From: Wuchereria bancrofti
Taxonomy: Eukaryota > Nematoda > Chromadorea > Rhabditida > Onchocercidae
Assembly: GCA_005281725.1 (NCBI GenBank)
Contig: SSBO01000003.1
Span: 1,139,396 to 1,203,395, forward strand
Reading direction: 5' to 3'
Length of the DNA stretch: 64,000 bases
Both the position numbers and the translations under genes were made by a program. The notes beneath the pieces were generated by a model. That model had not been told where the DNA came from. It made no database searches and saw only the letters and a list, made by a program, of their open reading frames with translations. This document shows, one piece after another, positions 63,773 through 64,000 of the stretch (position 1 is its first letter; the number at the start of each line of letters is the position of its first letter).

Positions 63773-64000
63773 CTGCAATTAACCAATATTAATCAAAAGG
63801 AACAGCAAAACCATATTTTAACAAGAATGAGGAGCCAGAGAGAAATTACAGCTGAGACTATAAATTTCTCCAGAGAAGTTCTGACATAAGGTGTACAATT
63901 ATATCAGTGTTAAATGCGCTAACAGAAACAACACCAATAGAAACTTAGTTAAGGGAAAAAAAAATATATATAGAAAAAAAAAACTTAGCTAATAGAAAAA

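Noticed and set aside
1..64000. CRISPR arrays, rRNA, tRNA genes, Wolbachia-type insertions
   Set aside because: None seen. T-loop-like strings such as GTTCAAATC near 57472 have no matching acceptor stem or anticodon arm.

Overview
The window looks like nuclear DNA of a parasitic nematode, most likely a filarial or close clade III species. It is very AT-rich, with many A/T homopolymers and many short or medium introns with AG|GT-type junctions. Several start codons lie just behind TTTCAG/TTACAG-like acceptors of the sort used for spliced-leader addition. One gene carries a major sperm protein (MSP) type domain, and many exons match animal gene families. No bacterial, Wolbachia-like, CRISPR or rRNA sequence was seen. 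Gene calls come from reading exons by eye and checking reading phase across every junction. Homology statements rest on remembered family motifs, not on a search.

Layout. 1-3109 (+): 3' part of a nucleostemin/GNL3 GTPase. 4979-8109 (+): a 537-residue unrecognised coiled-coil protein whose first four exons each carry one copy of an Arg-rich motif, all separated by phase-1 introns. 9330-10016 (+): a weak two-exon hypothetical. 11211-20370 (-): a cysteine-rich Golgi protein (GLG1 family). 20371-25118: gene-poor. 25119-25610 (+): a small secreted helical protein, flanked by a diverged direct duplication. 26792-28859 (-): a seven-exon gene that joins a REEP/TB2-DP1/HVA22 hairpin domain to a C-terminal MSP domain. 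28860-32771: gene-poor, with a 378-bp TA-flanked inverted-repeat element. 32772-34401 (+): a 115-residue probable mitochondrial membrane protein. 36104-44292 (-): a PPP4R4-type HEAT-repeat regulator of protein phosphatase 4. 47225-47740: an 18-bp minisatellite with higher-order structure. 48298-57320 (+): a 27-exon tuberin (TSC2) orthologue of about 1366 residues with an intact Rap/Ran-GAP domain. 58294-61465 (-): a torsin AAA+ ATPase. 62200-63153 (-): ribonuclease H2 subunit C. 63563-63772 (-): last exon of an unidentified gene that enters from the right.

Most genes are housekeeping: ribosome and nucleolus (nucleostemin), secretory pathway and ER/nuclear envelope (GLG1, torsin, REEP-MSP), growth signalling (TSC2, PPP4R4) and genome maintenance (RNase H2C). 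They do not form one pathway. Torsin, RNase H2C and the edge gene share strand and order, so they could be co-transcribed.

The most interesting items are the REEP-MSP fusion, which could shape ER membrane and also tether it to FFAT-type partners; a tuberin gene in a nematode, although C. elegans is known to lack TSC1/TSC2; and the exon-by-exon duplicated Arg-rich motif gene.
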